From the NCBI GenBank assembly GCA_964467615.1, contig CAYXRK010000004.1, positions 1 through 64,000 of the forward strand: a stretch of 64,000 nt of DNA, given 5' to 3'. Numbering within the stretch: the stretch's first letter is position 1; the number at the start of each line of letters is the position of its first letter. Below the pieces are notes generated by a model. It worked only from the letters and a program-made list of their open reading frames with translations. It was not told where the DNA came from and did not search any database. This DNA is from CAYXRK01 sp964467615 (lineage in GTDB: Bacteria > Hydrogenedentota > Hydrogenedentia > Hydrogenedentales > GCA-2746185). Position numbers and translations under genes: made by a program. Positions 50,402-57,544 of the stretch are shown one piece after another.

Positions 50402-50929
50402 TTAGGCCGTCGCGGCGCGGTGGGCGGCGGTGGAGAACGCGAGCGTCAGTTCCTCGCGGACTTCGACGCCCAACTCGCGGGCGAGTTGACCCACGACGGC
50501 GAGGTGATGGATGGCGTGACTCGAAAGGAACACGAGTTCGCGGCCGAAGGTCGAGTCGAGCTCCGCAACGGTGCCGTCCGGCGAAACGTATTGGACGACC
50601 TTGACCGGCTTGGCAAGGGCGGCGTTCGACACTGCGGCGAGACGGCGCGTAACATCGTCGAGCGCCTGCCGGAACGCATCGACGTTAGTCTCGAGGCGCA
50701 AATCGCGCGCGCGGGCGTCGTATTCGAAGCGGCCAGTCGCCATGCCGTTGACGAAGCATTGATAGTGTTCGAGGCAATGGCGGAGATGTTCGCCGATCGT
50801 TCCGGAGTGGCCGATGGGCGCGGAGAAGCGGTCCTCGCCTACATCATCGAGGAACTCAGATATGCGGCGGCACGTCTCGAGACACCCGGCGACGGGCGCG
50901 GGTACACCGGGATAGATGGGATGGATCAT
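50402..50929 (-). CDS. DinB/YfiT-like metal-binding protein
   Basis: 175 residues from the ATG at 50929; the frame opens to a GTG at 50986, which would run into the cassette core at 50978-50984, so the inner start is preferred. GTIGEHLRHCLEHYQCFVNG and FLSSHAIHHLAVVGQLARELG give the three His of the DinB four-helix metal site. These enzymes include thiol-dependent transferases; substrate unknown. Confidence 0.75.
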   Translation of the reverse strand: MIHPIYPGVPAPVAGCLETCRRISEFLDDVGEDRFSAPIGHSGTIGEHLRHCLEHYQCFVNGMATGRFEYDARARDLRLETNVDAFRQALDDVTRRLAAVSNAALAKPVKVVQYVSPDGTVAELDSTFGRELVFLSSHAIHHLAVVGQLARELGVEVREELTLAFSTAAHRAATA

Positions 50930-50977
50930 TGGACGCTGGATCCCTACGAGAAACGGATTTATTTCCGAGTATGGCCA

Positions 50978-51011
50978 GTCTAACACAGAATTCGTAGAAA
51001 CAATGTTAGGG
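50978..51011 (-). other. Short attC-like site downstream of the 51086 gene
   Basis: Minus strand: CCCTAAC (like RYYYAAC), 20 nt, GTTAGAC (perfect GTTRRRY), with complementary ends. It lies about 75 nt past the stop of the minus-strand gene at 51086, where an integron cassette would carry its attC. It is shorter than normal attC sites. Confidence 0.4.
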
Positions 51012-51085
51012 AATCGTGCGGAAATTGCTGGGCCAAAGACCGATTTGCCGTGATAGTAGGCGGCTGTCCCCTATTCCGCCGGCTA

Positions 51086-51982
51086 CTACTCGGACTTCGG
51101 AATCAACAACCAGCCACCTTGTCTTTCGATAGGTTCACCTCTGTCGGGCTTGAGTTGGAGACTCCAAAAGATGATCACTTCCGTTTTTTTGAGGGCTTCC
51201 GCGAGTCCGGGGAAAGACTTCTCCAAAATGATTTGCTCAGCCATTTTCTCGCCAGGCTTCAACTTGACCAGTGTCTTCGTAGGATCTGCACGGACTAGCG
51301 TTTGGGCACCAAACCTGGGAATCGTCCCAATTAGCAACATGCGGTACGACCCGCTCCACGGCTGCGAGAGGTCGTAGTCTTCGATGGGCCTTTCAAGGTT
51401 GGACTCTAGGCGGATATACAGAGTTGCCGGGTGCGCTGAATGCTCTAGGTGGACCTCTATCGCTGTATTCGCCATCGTGGTATCTTTGAGGTTTCTAAAG
51501 ATTAGCCATATGGCGTAGGGGACTAGCGCCGCTAGTATGAAGTCAGAGCGGCACTCCCTCCACATCCAGCCCAAGATGCCGGACCAAAAGCCCGTGAAGA
51601 GGAACGGGAGGAACATATCTCGAAGTCTGTCCCGAGGCCTTCCGATTTCACCTCCCCCTATTGCATTCAAGTATTTCTTGTAGACCCAGCTGCGACGTAG
51701 ATACTGGTCTGAGAGCGGCTTCATGCGTATTGGGAGGCGCTCGACGCTGAAAAACCAGTTGATCCCGACGACTATTCCCATGACGGCCAAGATCGGTCGA
51801 AGCGAGCCGTCTAGGTCGGTTTTTTCGGAAATCGTCACGAACGCGGTTAACAGGATAGTTTGTGCCAGCAAGAAGAGATTTTGCCGAGTATGGAGAAGGT
51901 TGTCGGCATGTTGATAGTAGTCCCAGGCCTCCTTGATGTCTTCCTTTGAGGGATTTGCAGAATTTGTGGGCTTTGCGGCCAT
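51086..51982 (-). CDS. Two-helix membrane protein of unknown function (cassette-like)
   Basis: 298 residues from the ATG at 51982 (GGAGA 5-6 nt upstream). A soluble start (EDIKEAWDYYQHADNLLHTRQ) leads into helix one (LFLLAQTILLTAFVTI) and helix two (ILAVMGIVVGINWFFSV); another hydrophobic part lies near FLFTGFWSGILGWMW. The C-terminal 130 residues look like a cytosolic beta-rich domain. Flanking core sites and lower GC content suggest recent acquisition. No family recognised; the small N-terminal architecture resembles putative effector or sensor membrane proteins. Confidence 0.75.
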   Translation of the reverse strand: MAAKPTNSANPSKEDIKEAWDYYQHADNLLHTRQNLFLLAQTILLTAFVTISEKTDLDGSLRPILAVMGIVVGINWFFSVERLPIRMKPLSDQYLRRSWVYKKYLNAIGGGEIGRPRDRLRDMFLPFLFTGFWSGILGWMWRECRSDFILAALVPYAIWLIFRNLKDTTMANTAIEVHLEHSAHPATLYIRLESNLERPIEDYDLSQPWSGSYRMLLIGTIPRFGAQTLVRADPTKTLVKLKPGEKMAEQIILEKSFPGLAEALKKTEVIIFWSLQLKPDRGEPIERQGGWLLIPKSE

Positions 51983-52050
51983 GATTGTCTCCAATCTCTG
52001 CTGATACTAGTCAGCACAGCGCGGATGGTCAACGGGGCGCTCGGTCGGAA

Positions 52051-52245
52051 GCCTAACAATTCTTGTTTTCAACTTGGTTGATACACTTCTTTTGTGGTTC
52101 ATTGGCGGTCGCTCTGTTGAAAGGTTTCATTCTTTCGCCCCTATGGGGCTTGAATTAAGCGGGCGCACAGGAATCTTGGCGCTTACGCACCAAGCTACAA
52201 TGCTGTCGTGCCTACAGCGCTTAGGATTTCAACAGAGCGTTAGAG
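52051..52245 (-). other. attC-like region upstream of the 51086 gene
   Basis: On the minus strand the segment runs from CTCTAAC (52245-52239) to GTTAGGC (52057-52051, perfect GTTRRRY), and the latter lies 68 nt before the gene start. Inside is a perfect 13-bp inverted repeat, CGCTCTGTTGAAA (52110-52122) against TTTCAACAGAGCG (52227-52239). The long central region is VCR-like in size. The whole 51983-52477 gap has no gene. Confidence 0.45.
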
Positions 52246-52378
52246 ACTCATTGGGAATCTTGTGGGGACTGGTTCCACCCGATCCCTACCTGCCGTTTTC
52301 GCGGCGGGTGAGCGGAACCATTTTCCGCGCGGCGCTGCGGTTGCGGGAGGCGGCGGCGGGCCGGTATTATTTGATGCG

Positions 52379-52416
52379 GGCGGTCCTTCTCGAAGCGAAT
52401 AGGACCGCCTTCTTTT
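52379..52416 (+). terminator. Intrinsic terminator-like hairpin
   Basis: GGCGGTCCT (52379-52387) pairs perfectly with AGGACCGCC (52401-52409) and is followed by TTCTTTT. The stem plus U-tract is a good Rho-independent terminator on the plus strand, yet no plus-strand gene lies within 1 kb upstream. It ends 61 nt before the ATG of the discoidin-like gene, so it may be a leader attenuator of that gene. Confidence 0.6.
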
Positions 52417-52477
52417 CGTCTAAAGCATGCCGGGGACAAGCACCCGCGCGACACGATTCTTGAAGGAGTAAGCGATC

Positions 52478-53140
52478 ATGGTGAAGTCGTATGTATTGGC
52501 CTTTTCGGCGGCGGTGGCCGCTTCATTCGGGGCGGCGACCGCCCAGGACAAGGTGGAATTGAAGTTCGAATTGCCGCAACCGTATTTCGGCGGGACGCCG
52601 CTGGACTACTTCGGCGAGAACCTGGAGAAGCCGGACTACAAGCCGCGTCCGCCGTTCATGGCGCCGGCGGGGACGACGAACGTCGCCAAGGGCAAGACGG
52701 TGACGGCGAGCGGCGGGCCGGAATTCGGGAAGCTCGAATTGCTCGTGGACGGGGACAAGGGCTACAAGAAGGACAGCCTGATCGGACTTCCGGCAGGCCA
52801 TCAATGGGTGCAGATCGATCTCGGCGCGACGCACGAACTTTACGCGTTGCTGTTGTGGCACTTTCACGAAGGCGAGCGCGTGTACTTCGACGTGGCGGTG
52901 CAGGTGTCCGACGACCCGAAATTCGAGAAGGGCGTGACGGTGGTCTGGAACAACGACCACGACAACTCGGCCGGGTTGGGCAAAGGGGACAAGCAGGAAT
53001 ACATTGAGAGCTACAAGGGCAAGCTGATCGACATGGGCGGCGCGAAGGGGCGATATGTGCGGCTGTATTCGAAGGGCAACACAACGGACGAGACGAATGA
53101 ATACGTCGAGGCCGAGATTTATGGCAGGCCGGCGAAGTAG
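52478..53140 (+). CDS. Secreted discoidin (F5/8 type C)-like protein
   Basis: 220 residues, signal peptide VLAFSAAVAASFGAATAQ, AAGGAG site about 8 nt before the ATG. KGKTVTASGGPEFGKLELLVDGDKGY, HQWVQIDLGATHELYALLLWHF and GRYVRLYSKGNTTDETNEYVEAEIYG follow the discoidin/galactose-binding jelly-roll pattern. It may bind glycans outside the cytoplasmic membrane. It is followed by a CCTGAGCCTGTCGAAG palindrome and the glycosyltransferase gene. Confidence 0.8.
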   Translation: MVKSYVLAFSAAVAASFGAATAQDKVELKFELPQPYFGGTPLDYFGENLEKPDYKPRPPFMAPAGTTNVAKGKTVTASGGPEFGKLELLVDGDKGYKKDSLIGLPAGHQWVQIDLGATHELYALLLWHFHEGERVYFDVAVQVSDDPKFEKGVTVVWNNDHDNSAGLGKGDKQEYIESYKGKLIDMGGAKGRYVRLYSKGNTTDETNEYVEAEIYGRPAK

Positions 53141-53166
53141 GCGGTGCGAAGTCGGGCATTGACACT

Positions 53167-53199
53167 CCGTTCGCCCTGAGCCTGTCGAAGGGTGAACGG
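53167..53199 (+). repeat. CCGTTCGCCCTGAGCCTGTCGAAGGG inverted repeat
   Basis: CCGTTCGCCCT and AGGGTGAACGG pair with one mismatch around GAGCCTGTCGA. It is the short-armed member of the family at 221-281 and 35610-35676, in the gap between the discoidin-like and glycosyltransferase genes. Confidence 0.8.
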
Positions 53200-53250
53200 A
53201 CGCGAACCAAGGTTCAGTAAAAAGTCGCCACGAAAACCGTTGACGATACA

Positions 53251-54831
53251 ATGCCCGGGCCGCCGCGCGTGACTCCATCGTGGGAACGCGCCGCGGCCCG
53301 CGCTGTTTTTGCGGTGGCACTAATCGTTGCGGCGGCGTTCCGGCTGACGGACCTCGAGCGGCGGCCAATGCATGGCGACGAAGCAAACCAGGGGGTCAAG
53401 GCGGGCGCGCTGCTCGAACGCGGCGAATACCGGTACGACCCGAAGGAGCACCACGGGCCGACGTTGTACTACGCGGCGCTGCCTATCGCGTGGGCGCGCG
53501 GACAACATTCGCTCGCGGAATTGGACGAGGTATCGCTGCGGCTCGTGCCGGCGCTGTTCGGCATCGCGACGGTCGCGCTGATTTGGACGCTGCGCGGGGC
53601 GATCGGCGAGTTGGCGGCGGCGATGGCCGCGCTGTTGACGGCGCTGTCGCCGGCTTTCGTTTACTACAACCGGTATTTCATCCAGGAATCGCTACTCGTA
53701 TTCTTTATGGTCGCCGCGCTGTCGGCTGGATTGCGCTACGCCACGCGGCCCGGGTATGCGCCCGCGTTGGCGTTCGGCGTGGCGTTAGGATTGGCGCATG
53801 CCACGAAGGAGACGGCTGCGTTGGTGATTATGTGCGGGGTCGTCGCTGGGGGTATCGTCTGGTTTTTGGGCCGAGGCGGCAGCCGAGGGCGGCTGCCCCA
53901 CATAACAACACCACGAAATCATGCGCTGGCTGCGGTACTAGCCGCGGCGTGTTGCTCGATGCTGCTGTACTCGTCCTTCTTCACGAACCCTCGCGGCATC
54001 ATCGACTCGGTCGCTACGTACGCAAATTATTTCCAACGGGCGGACGGCGCGGGGCTTCACGATAAGCCGTGGTACTACTACCTGTCGCTGCTTGCGTATG
54101 TGCATCGCTCGCCGGGACCTTGGTGGAGCGAGGGTTTGGTCCTGGTGCTGGCAGCGGTCGGGGGCGTGGTCGCGTGGTGGAACGGCGTGAAGCAGGCGCG
54201 ATTCATTGCAGTCGCGGCCGCGATTACGTTTGCCGCGTTTTCGGCCATCGCGTACAAGACGCCGTGGAACGTGCTCTCGCCGTATCAGTTGATCGTGATT
54301 GTGGCGGGAGTCGGCGCGGCGGCGCTGATCGCCTCACTTCGCGGAAACTTGGCGAGGACCATTGCCGCGTTAGCGCTGGCGATCGGAACAGCCCACCTGG
54401 GCGTGCAAGCGTGGCGCGCGTCGTTCGAGTTGCCGGCGGACCCGAGGACGCCCTACGTGTACGCGCATACGTCGTCAGCGTTCATGCGGTTCGCCGAACG
54501 CGCGGAAGGACTGGCCGCGGTACACCCGGAAGGCTACGCGATGCGCATCGACGTCATCCAGCCGGACGGCGACTATTGGCCGATTCCGTGGTATCTGCGG
54601 CGCTTTAGCCGGGTGGGGTATTGGCAGGACGTGCCGGAACACATCGACGCGCCGTTTATCATCGCCGCGCCGAGCGCGTATGAAGCCGTGCGCGCGCGGC
54701 TGACGGGAGAGTACATCACGGAGACGGCGGCGTTGCGGCCATCGGTGTTGCGCGCGGTGTTTATCGAGAAGGGGCTGTGGGACGCGTATATGGCGGCGAA
54801 GGAAAAGGTTTCGTTGCCTGACGCGAATTGA
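53251..54831 (+). CDS. TIGR03663-like membrane glycosyltransferase (PMT/GT39-like)
   Basis: 526 residues with about ten helices. LTDLERRPMHGDEANQGVKAG, EHHGPTLYYAALPIAW and FVYYNRYFIQESLLVFFM match the TIGR03663 family of mannosyltransferase-like membrane proteins; the HGDEA and HGPT segments near the first loop carry the probable acidic catalytic residues. GHATKET-like LAHATKETAALVIM follows. The loop after about residue 210 contains a palindromic repeat copy (RGGSRGRLPHI). It likely transfers sugar from a polyprenyl phosphate donor to an exported acceptor. Confidence 0.85.
   Translation: MPGPPRVTPSWERAAARAVFAVALIVAAAFRLTDLERRPMHGDEANQGVKAGALLERGEYRYDPKEHHGPTLYYAALPIAWARGQHSLAELDEVSLRLVPALFGIATVALIWTLRGAIGELAAAMAALLTALSPAFVYYNRYFIQESLLVFFMVAALSAGLRYATRPGYAPALAFGVALGLAHATKETAALVIMCGVVAGGIVWFLGRGGSRGRLPHITTPRNHALAAVLAAACCSMLLYSSFFTNPRGIIDSVATYANYFQRADGAGLHDKPWYYYLSLLAYVHRSPGPWWSEGLVLVLAAVGGVVAWWNGVKQARFIAVAAAITFAAFSAIAYKTPWNVLSPYQLIVIVAGVGAAALIASLRGNLARTIAALALAIGTAHLGVQAWRASFELPADPRTPYVYAHTSSAFMRFAERAEGLAAVHPEGYAMRIDVIQPDGDYWPIPWYLRRFSRVGYWQDVPEHIDAPFIIAAPSAYEAVRARLTGEYITETAALRPSVLRAVFIEKGLWDAYMAAKEKVSLPDAN
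53878..53903 (+). repeat. Copy D of the GGCAGCCG palindromic repeat, inside the glycosyltransferase gene
   Basis: GGCAGCCG AGGG CGGCTGCC CCACAT, identical in stem to copy C at 196-221 and ending CCACAT like copy B. It is read in frame as GGSRGRLPHI between two membrane helices, so a second protein in this window tolerates the element. Confidence 0.9.
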
Positions 54832-54866
54832 CGATCAGCAATTCGAGTACTACGCGTCGAATCCGC

Positions 54867-56045
54867 CTACGAAAGCCAGTGCTCGACCGGGGCCTCGAAA
54901 AATTCCACGAGCGGAATGCCGTCCGCCCCGACGAGCAGCGGCCGTGCCTTGGGGAATTCCCGGCAGAATTGCTGAATACCTGGCAAGCCATCGCGCCTGC
55001 GGCCGCTTTTTACTTCGATGGCCACGAGTTTCTTTCCCCGGCGCAGCACGTAGTCCACTTCCTTATTGTTGGCGGCCCAATAGTGCAATTCGATGTCTTG
55101 GCCGATGATTCCGTTCGCAAGCGTCGCACCCACGGCAGACTCGACAAGTTGTCCCCAGTACGCCGGGTCGCGGCGCGCATCGTTGAATGGGACCCCACGC
55201 ATTGCCGTGACCAGTGCCGAGTTCATCGCAACGAATTTCGGGCTGGAGGCCCGCCGCCGCACGTTTTGGCCCGAATACTTTTGGAGACCGATGAGAAGTC
55301 CGGCGTTTCCCAAGAGTTCCAAGTAATGCGCCAACGTGGTCGTGTTTCCCGCGTCTTGCAGTTGGCCCAGCATTTTCTGGTACGAAAGAATCCGGCCCGA
55401 ATACGAACAACCCAAATCGAACAATCGGCGGAGGAGCGCGGGCTTGTCCACGCGCGACATCAGCAGCACGTCGCGCGAGACGGAGGTCTCGATCAGGGAA
55501 TCGAGCACGTAGCGCGCCCAGCGATCAGGTTCTTCGATAAGCGGCGCGGCGCCGGGATAGCCCCCGTGGTACACATACTGTTCCAACGACCAGCCGAAGG
55601 CATCGCGCATCTCGGGATAAGACCAGTGCGTGACTGGGATGACCTCGAACCTTCCCGTCAAACTTTCCGCCAAACCGCGCTGCACCAGTAACGGAGACGA
55701 GCCGAGGAGAACAACTCGGACATCAACGGCGGCCGCAGTGTCCTCATCCCAGAGGCGCTTCACCGTTTCAGACCATGCGGTAAGTTTTTGCACTTCATCG
55801 AGAATGAGAACAGACGGCGCGTTGTTACGCAGCCGGGCGATCTCCCATTGCTGCGCAATCCAGGTAGAATCTTTCAGGGCCGGTTCATCCGCGGAAGCGT
55901 AGTGACTTGGTACGCCGAGCGATTCGACAAGTTGCCGCGCGATCGTCGTCTTGCCGGTTTGACGGGGCCCTGCCAGAACCTGAATGAATCGCCGAGGTTC
56001 GATGAGGCGCCGTTGGAGTTTGTAGAAGGCGGTGCGTGTGACCAT
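54867..56045 (-). CDS. AAA_14/DUF4143 ATPase with nuclease-like C-terminus (first copy)
   Basis: 392 residues from the ATG at 56045 (a TTG at 56057 is possible). RFIQVLAGPRQTGKTTIA is Walker A and SVLILDEVQKL Walker B; VVLLGSSPLLVQRGLAESL and WSYPEMRDAFGW follow, then the DUF4143 part with KEVDYVLRRGKKLVAIEVKSG, a PD-(D/E)xK-like E..D...EVK core. The biological role of this widespread, often mobile family is unclear. No ribosome site is visible; a four-unit palindromic array begins about 20 nt upstream. Confidence 0.9.
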   Translation of the reverse strand: MVTRTAFYKLQRRLIEPRRFIQVLAGPRQTGKTTIARQLVESLGVPSHYASADEPALKDSTWIAQQWEIARLRNNAPSVLILDEVQKLTAWSETVKRLWDEDTAAAVDVRVVLLGSSPLLVQRGLAESLTGRFEVIPVTHWSYPEMRDAFGWSLEQYVYHGGYPGAAPLIEEPDRWARYVLDSLIETSVSRDVLLMSRVDKPALLRRLFDLGCSYSGRILSYQKMLGQLQDAGNTTTLAHYLELLGNAGLLIGLQKYSGQNVRRRASSPKFVAMNSALVTAMRGVPFNDARRDPAYWGQLVESAVGATLANGIIGQDIELHYWAANNKEVDYVLRRGKKLVAIEVKSGRRRDGLPGIQQFCREFPKARPLLVGADGIPLVEFFEAPVEHWLS

Positions 56046-56064
56046 GACAGTAACCAAGTTTTGG

Positions 56065-56152
56065 TTTACTCAACGCATTGAGTAATTTTACTCAATACAC
56101 TGAGTAAATTTACTCAACGTACTGAGTAATTTTACTCAACGTATTGAGTAAA
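56065..56152. promoter_or_regulatory. Array of four TTTACTCAA...TTGAGTAAA palindromes
   Basis: Units 56066-56085, 56087-56108, 56109-56130 and 56131-56152, each an inverted repeat TTACTCA(A) n4-6 (T)TGAGTAA, on an exact 22-bp period (two helical turns). A diverged fifth unit, AGTAACCAAG...TTGGTTTACT, lies at 56049-56070 against the ATPase ATG. The AT-rich array in GC-rich DNA looks like a cooperative operator controlling the ATPase gene, perhaps also the divergent hydrolase at 56207. Confidence 0.85.
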
Positions 56153-56206
56153 TGCAATACCCTGGCATAAAACGACTGAATCATGCAGTTATTTATGTAA
56201 AAATCG

Positions 56207-57103
56207 ATGAAGCAAACCGATTCCCAAGCGACGAATGACAAGGCTTTTATGCTCGTGAGTAAACGCTTGCGCCGATGGACGATGCGAATCGCGTTGGCGA
56301 TGTTTCTAATTTTCTGGGTCGTGTACGGCATCGCGTGCCAGATGTCGGAGACGGAATTTTCGAGGCGGCCGGAGCCGGGGATGCAACTGGGCGAATACGC
56401 GACGGCGACGCCGTGGACGATTACCTATCTCTCCGGCGGCGAACCGGGGGCGCCGCGCATCATCTACGTTCACGGCACGCCGGGGAGCGCGAGCGCGTTC
56501 GACGATTACCTCGAGCGGCCTATCGCGGGCTTCGAGGGCTTCAGCATCGACCGGCCCGGATTCGGCGACACGCGCCCGCCGAAACCGGCGTACACGCTGC
56601 ACGAGCAGGCGCTGGTCATCGGGCCGCTGTTGGTCGAGTGCGGCGGCCAGTGGCCGATCCTCGTGGGGCATTCGCTGGGCGCGCCGATCATTTGTCGCGT
56701 CGCGGCGGAGTATCCGGATCGCGTGCGCGGCCTTGTGCTGCTGTCGGGGTCGCTGAACCCGAAGGAAGAGCACATCGCGTGGTATCAGCGATTGGGCGAT
56801 TTCGCATTCGTGCCGTACTTGTTGCCGCGCTGGCTGCGCAACACGAACCGCGAATTGTTTCCGATGAAGAAAGAGTTGGAGGAACTCGCGCCGATGCTCG
56901 GCGAACTACGCTGCCCAACGGTGATCGTCCACGCCAAGAACGATTCGCTTGTGCCGTTCGGAAACGTCCAGTACATGCGCGAGACGATCCCGAAGGACAC
57001 GGTCGTGAAGATCGTCGAACTCGAGGACAAGAACCACTTCATCCCGTGGAACGCGGAATCGGTCGTCCGCGATGCGATTGAGGCGGTGGCGAAGGCGTCG
57101 TAA
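56207..57103 (+). CDS. Membrane-anchored alpha/beta hydrolase
   Basis: 298 residues. An N-terminal helix (IALAMFLIFWVVYGIACQ) anchors it. IIYVHGTPGSASAF is the oxyanion-hole HG region, LVGHSLGAP the nucleophile elbow (Ser), VIVHAKNDSLVPF the acid Asp, and EDKNHFIPW the catalytic His, so the triad is complete. Substrate unknown. It is transcribed away from the AAA_14 gene, sharing the palindrome-rich 150-bp gap. Confidence 0.87.
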   Translation: MKQTDSQATNDKAFMLVSKRLRRWTMRIALAMFLIFWVVYGIACQMSETEFSRRPEPGMQLGEYATATPWTITYLSGGEPGAPRIIYVHGTPGSASAFDDYLERPIAGFEGFSIDRPGFGDTRPPKPAYTLHEQALVIGPLLVECGGQWPILVGHSLGAPIICRVAAEYPDRVRGLVLLSGSLNPKEEHIAWYQRLGDFAFVPYLLPRWLRNTNRELFPMKKELEELAPMLGELRCPTVIVHAKNDSLVPFGNVQYMRETIPKDTVVKIVELEDKNHFIPWNAESVVRDAIEAVAKAS

Positions 57104-57289
57104 CAACCGCCGCCACAATCGCATCCGCGATAGCCTGCAAGCCGAGAACAATCCACTTTATCACGCCGCCGAAAGCGATCCAAAAACTGACCTGTTCAAA
57201 ATGGCGAACTGTGGCATTGAGCCTCGTTGCGGTGAACCTCATCCGTTGATATCATTACGTAGATCGCAACGGTTGATTTGATTCGACGT

Positions 57290-57454
57290 ATGAGTAGCAA
57301 GATCAATCTAAATTACATTGCCAGATCCGACCGTGATCCAAACGTTCGTATTGCCGCAGTGCAGAGGCTCACTAGCGGGATCGATTTGAATTACATTGCC
57401 ACGCACGACTCTGATCCAAGCGTTCGTATTGCCGCAGTCAAGCAATTGCGTTGA
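57290..57454 (+). CDS. 54-residue HEAT-like micro-protein made of two near-identical repeats
   Basis: ATG at 57290, TGA at 57452-57454. Two units: INLNYIARSDRDPNVRIAAV then IDLNYIATHDSDPSVRIAAV, 26 residues apart and also similar at DNA level (AATTACATTGCC..., GATCCAA.CGTTCGTATTGC). The DPxVRxAAV pattern is that of HEAT/PBS-lyase repeats. No ribosome site is obvious. It may be a genuine micro-protein or the remnant of a larger HEAT-repeat gene. Confidence 0.5.
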   Translation: MSSKINLNYIARSDRDPNVRIAAVQRLTSGIDLNYIATHDSDPSVRIAAVKQLR

Positions 57455-57544
57455 TTGCAGTGGGATAAGACATTTAAGCTATCGAATGGCTTGCAATAGG
57501 ACGCAAGGGGTGAGTTCCCATTCGCCAGCCCCACGCCACGAATA

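Noticed and set aside
56065..56152. CRISPR array or plasmid iterons
   Set aside because: Units are palindromes packed end to end with no unique spacers, only four copies, and there are no cas or rep genes nearby; an operator array fits better.
57039..57242. 67-codon minus-strand frame with a hydrophobic stretch (GGVIKWIVLGLQAIADAIVA)
   Set aside because: Overlaps the end of the alpha/beta hydrolase gene on the other strand, and the hydrophobicity may reflect the antisense of the hydrolase; no start signal.
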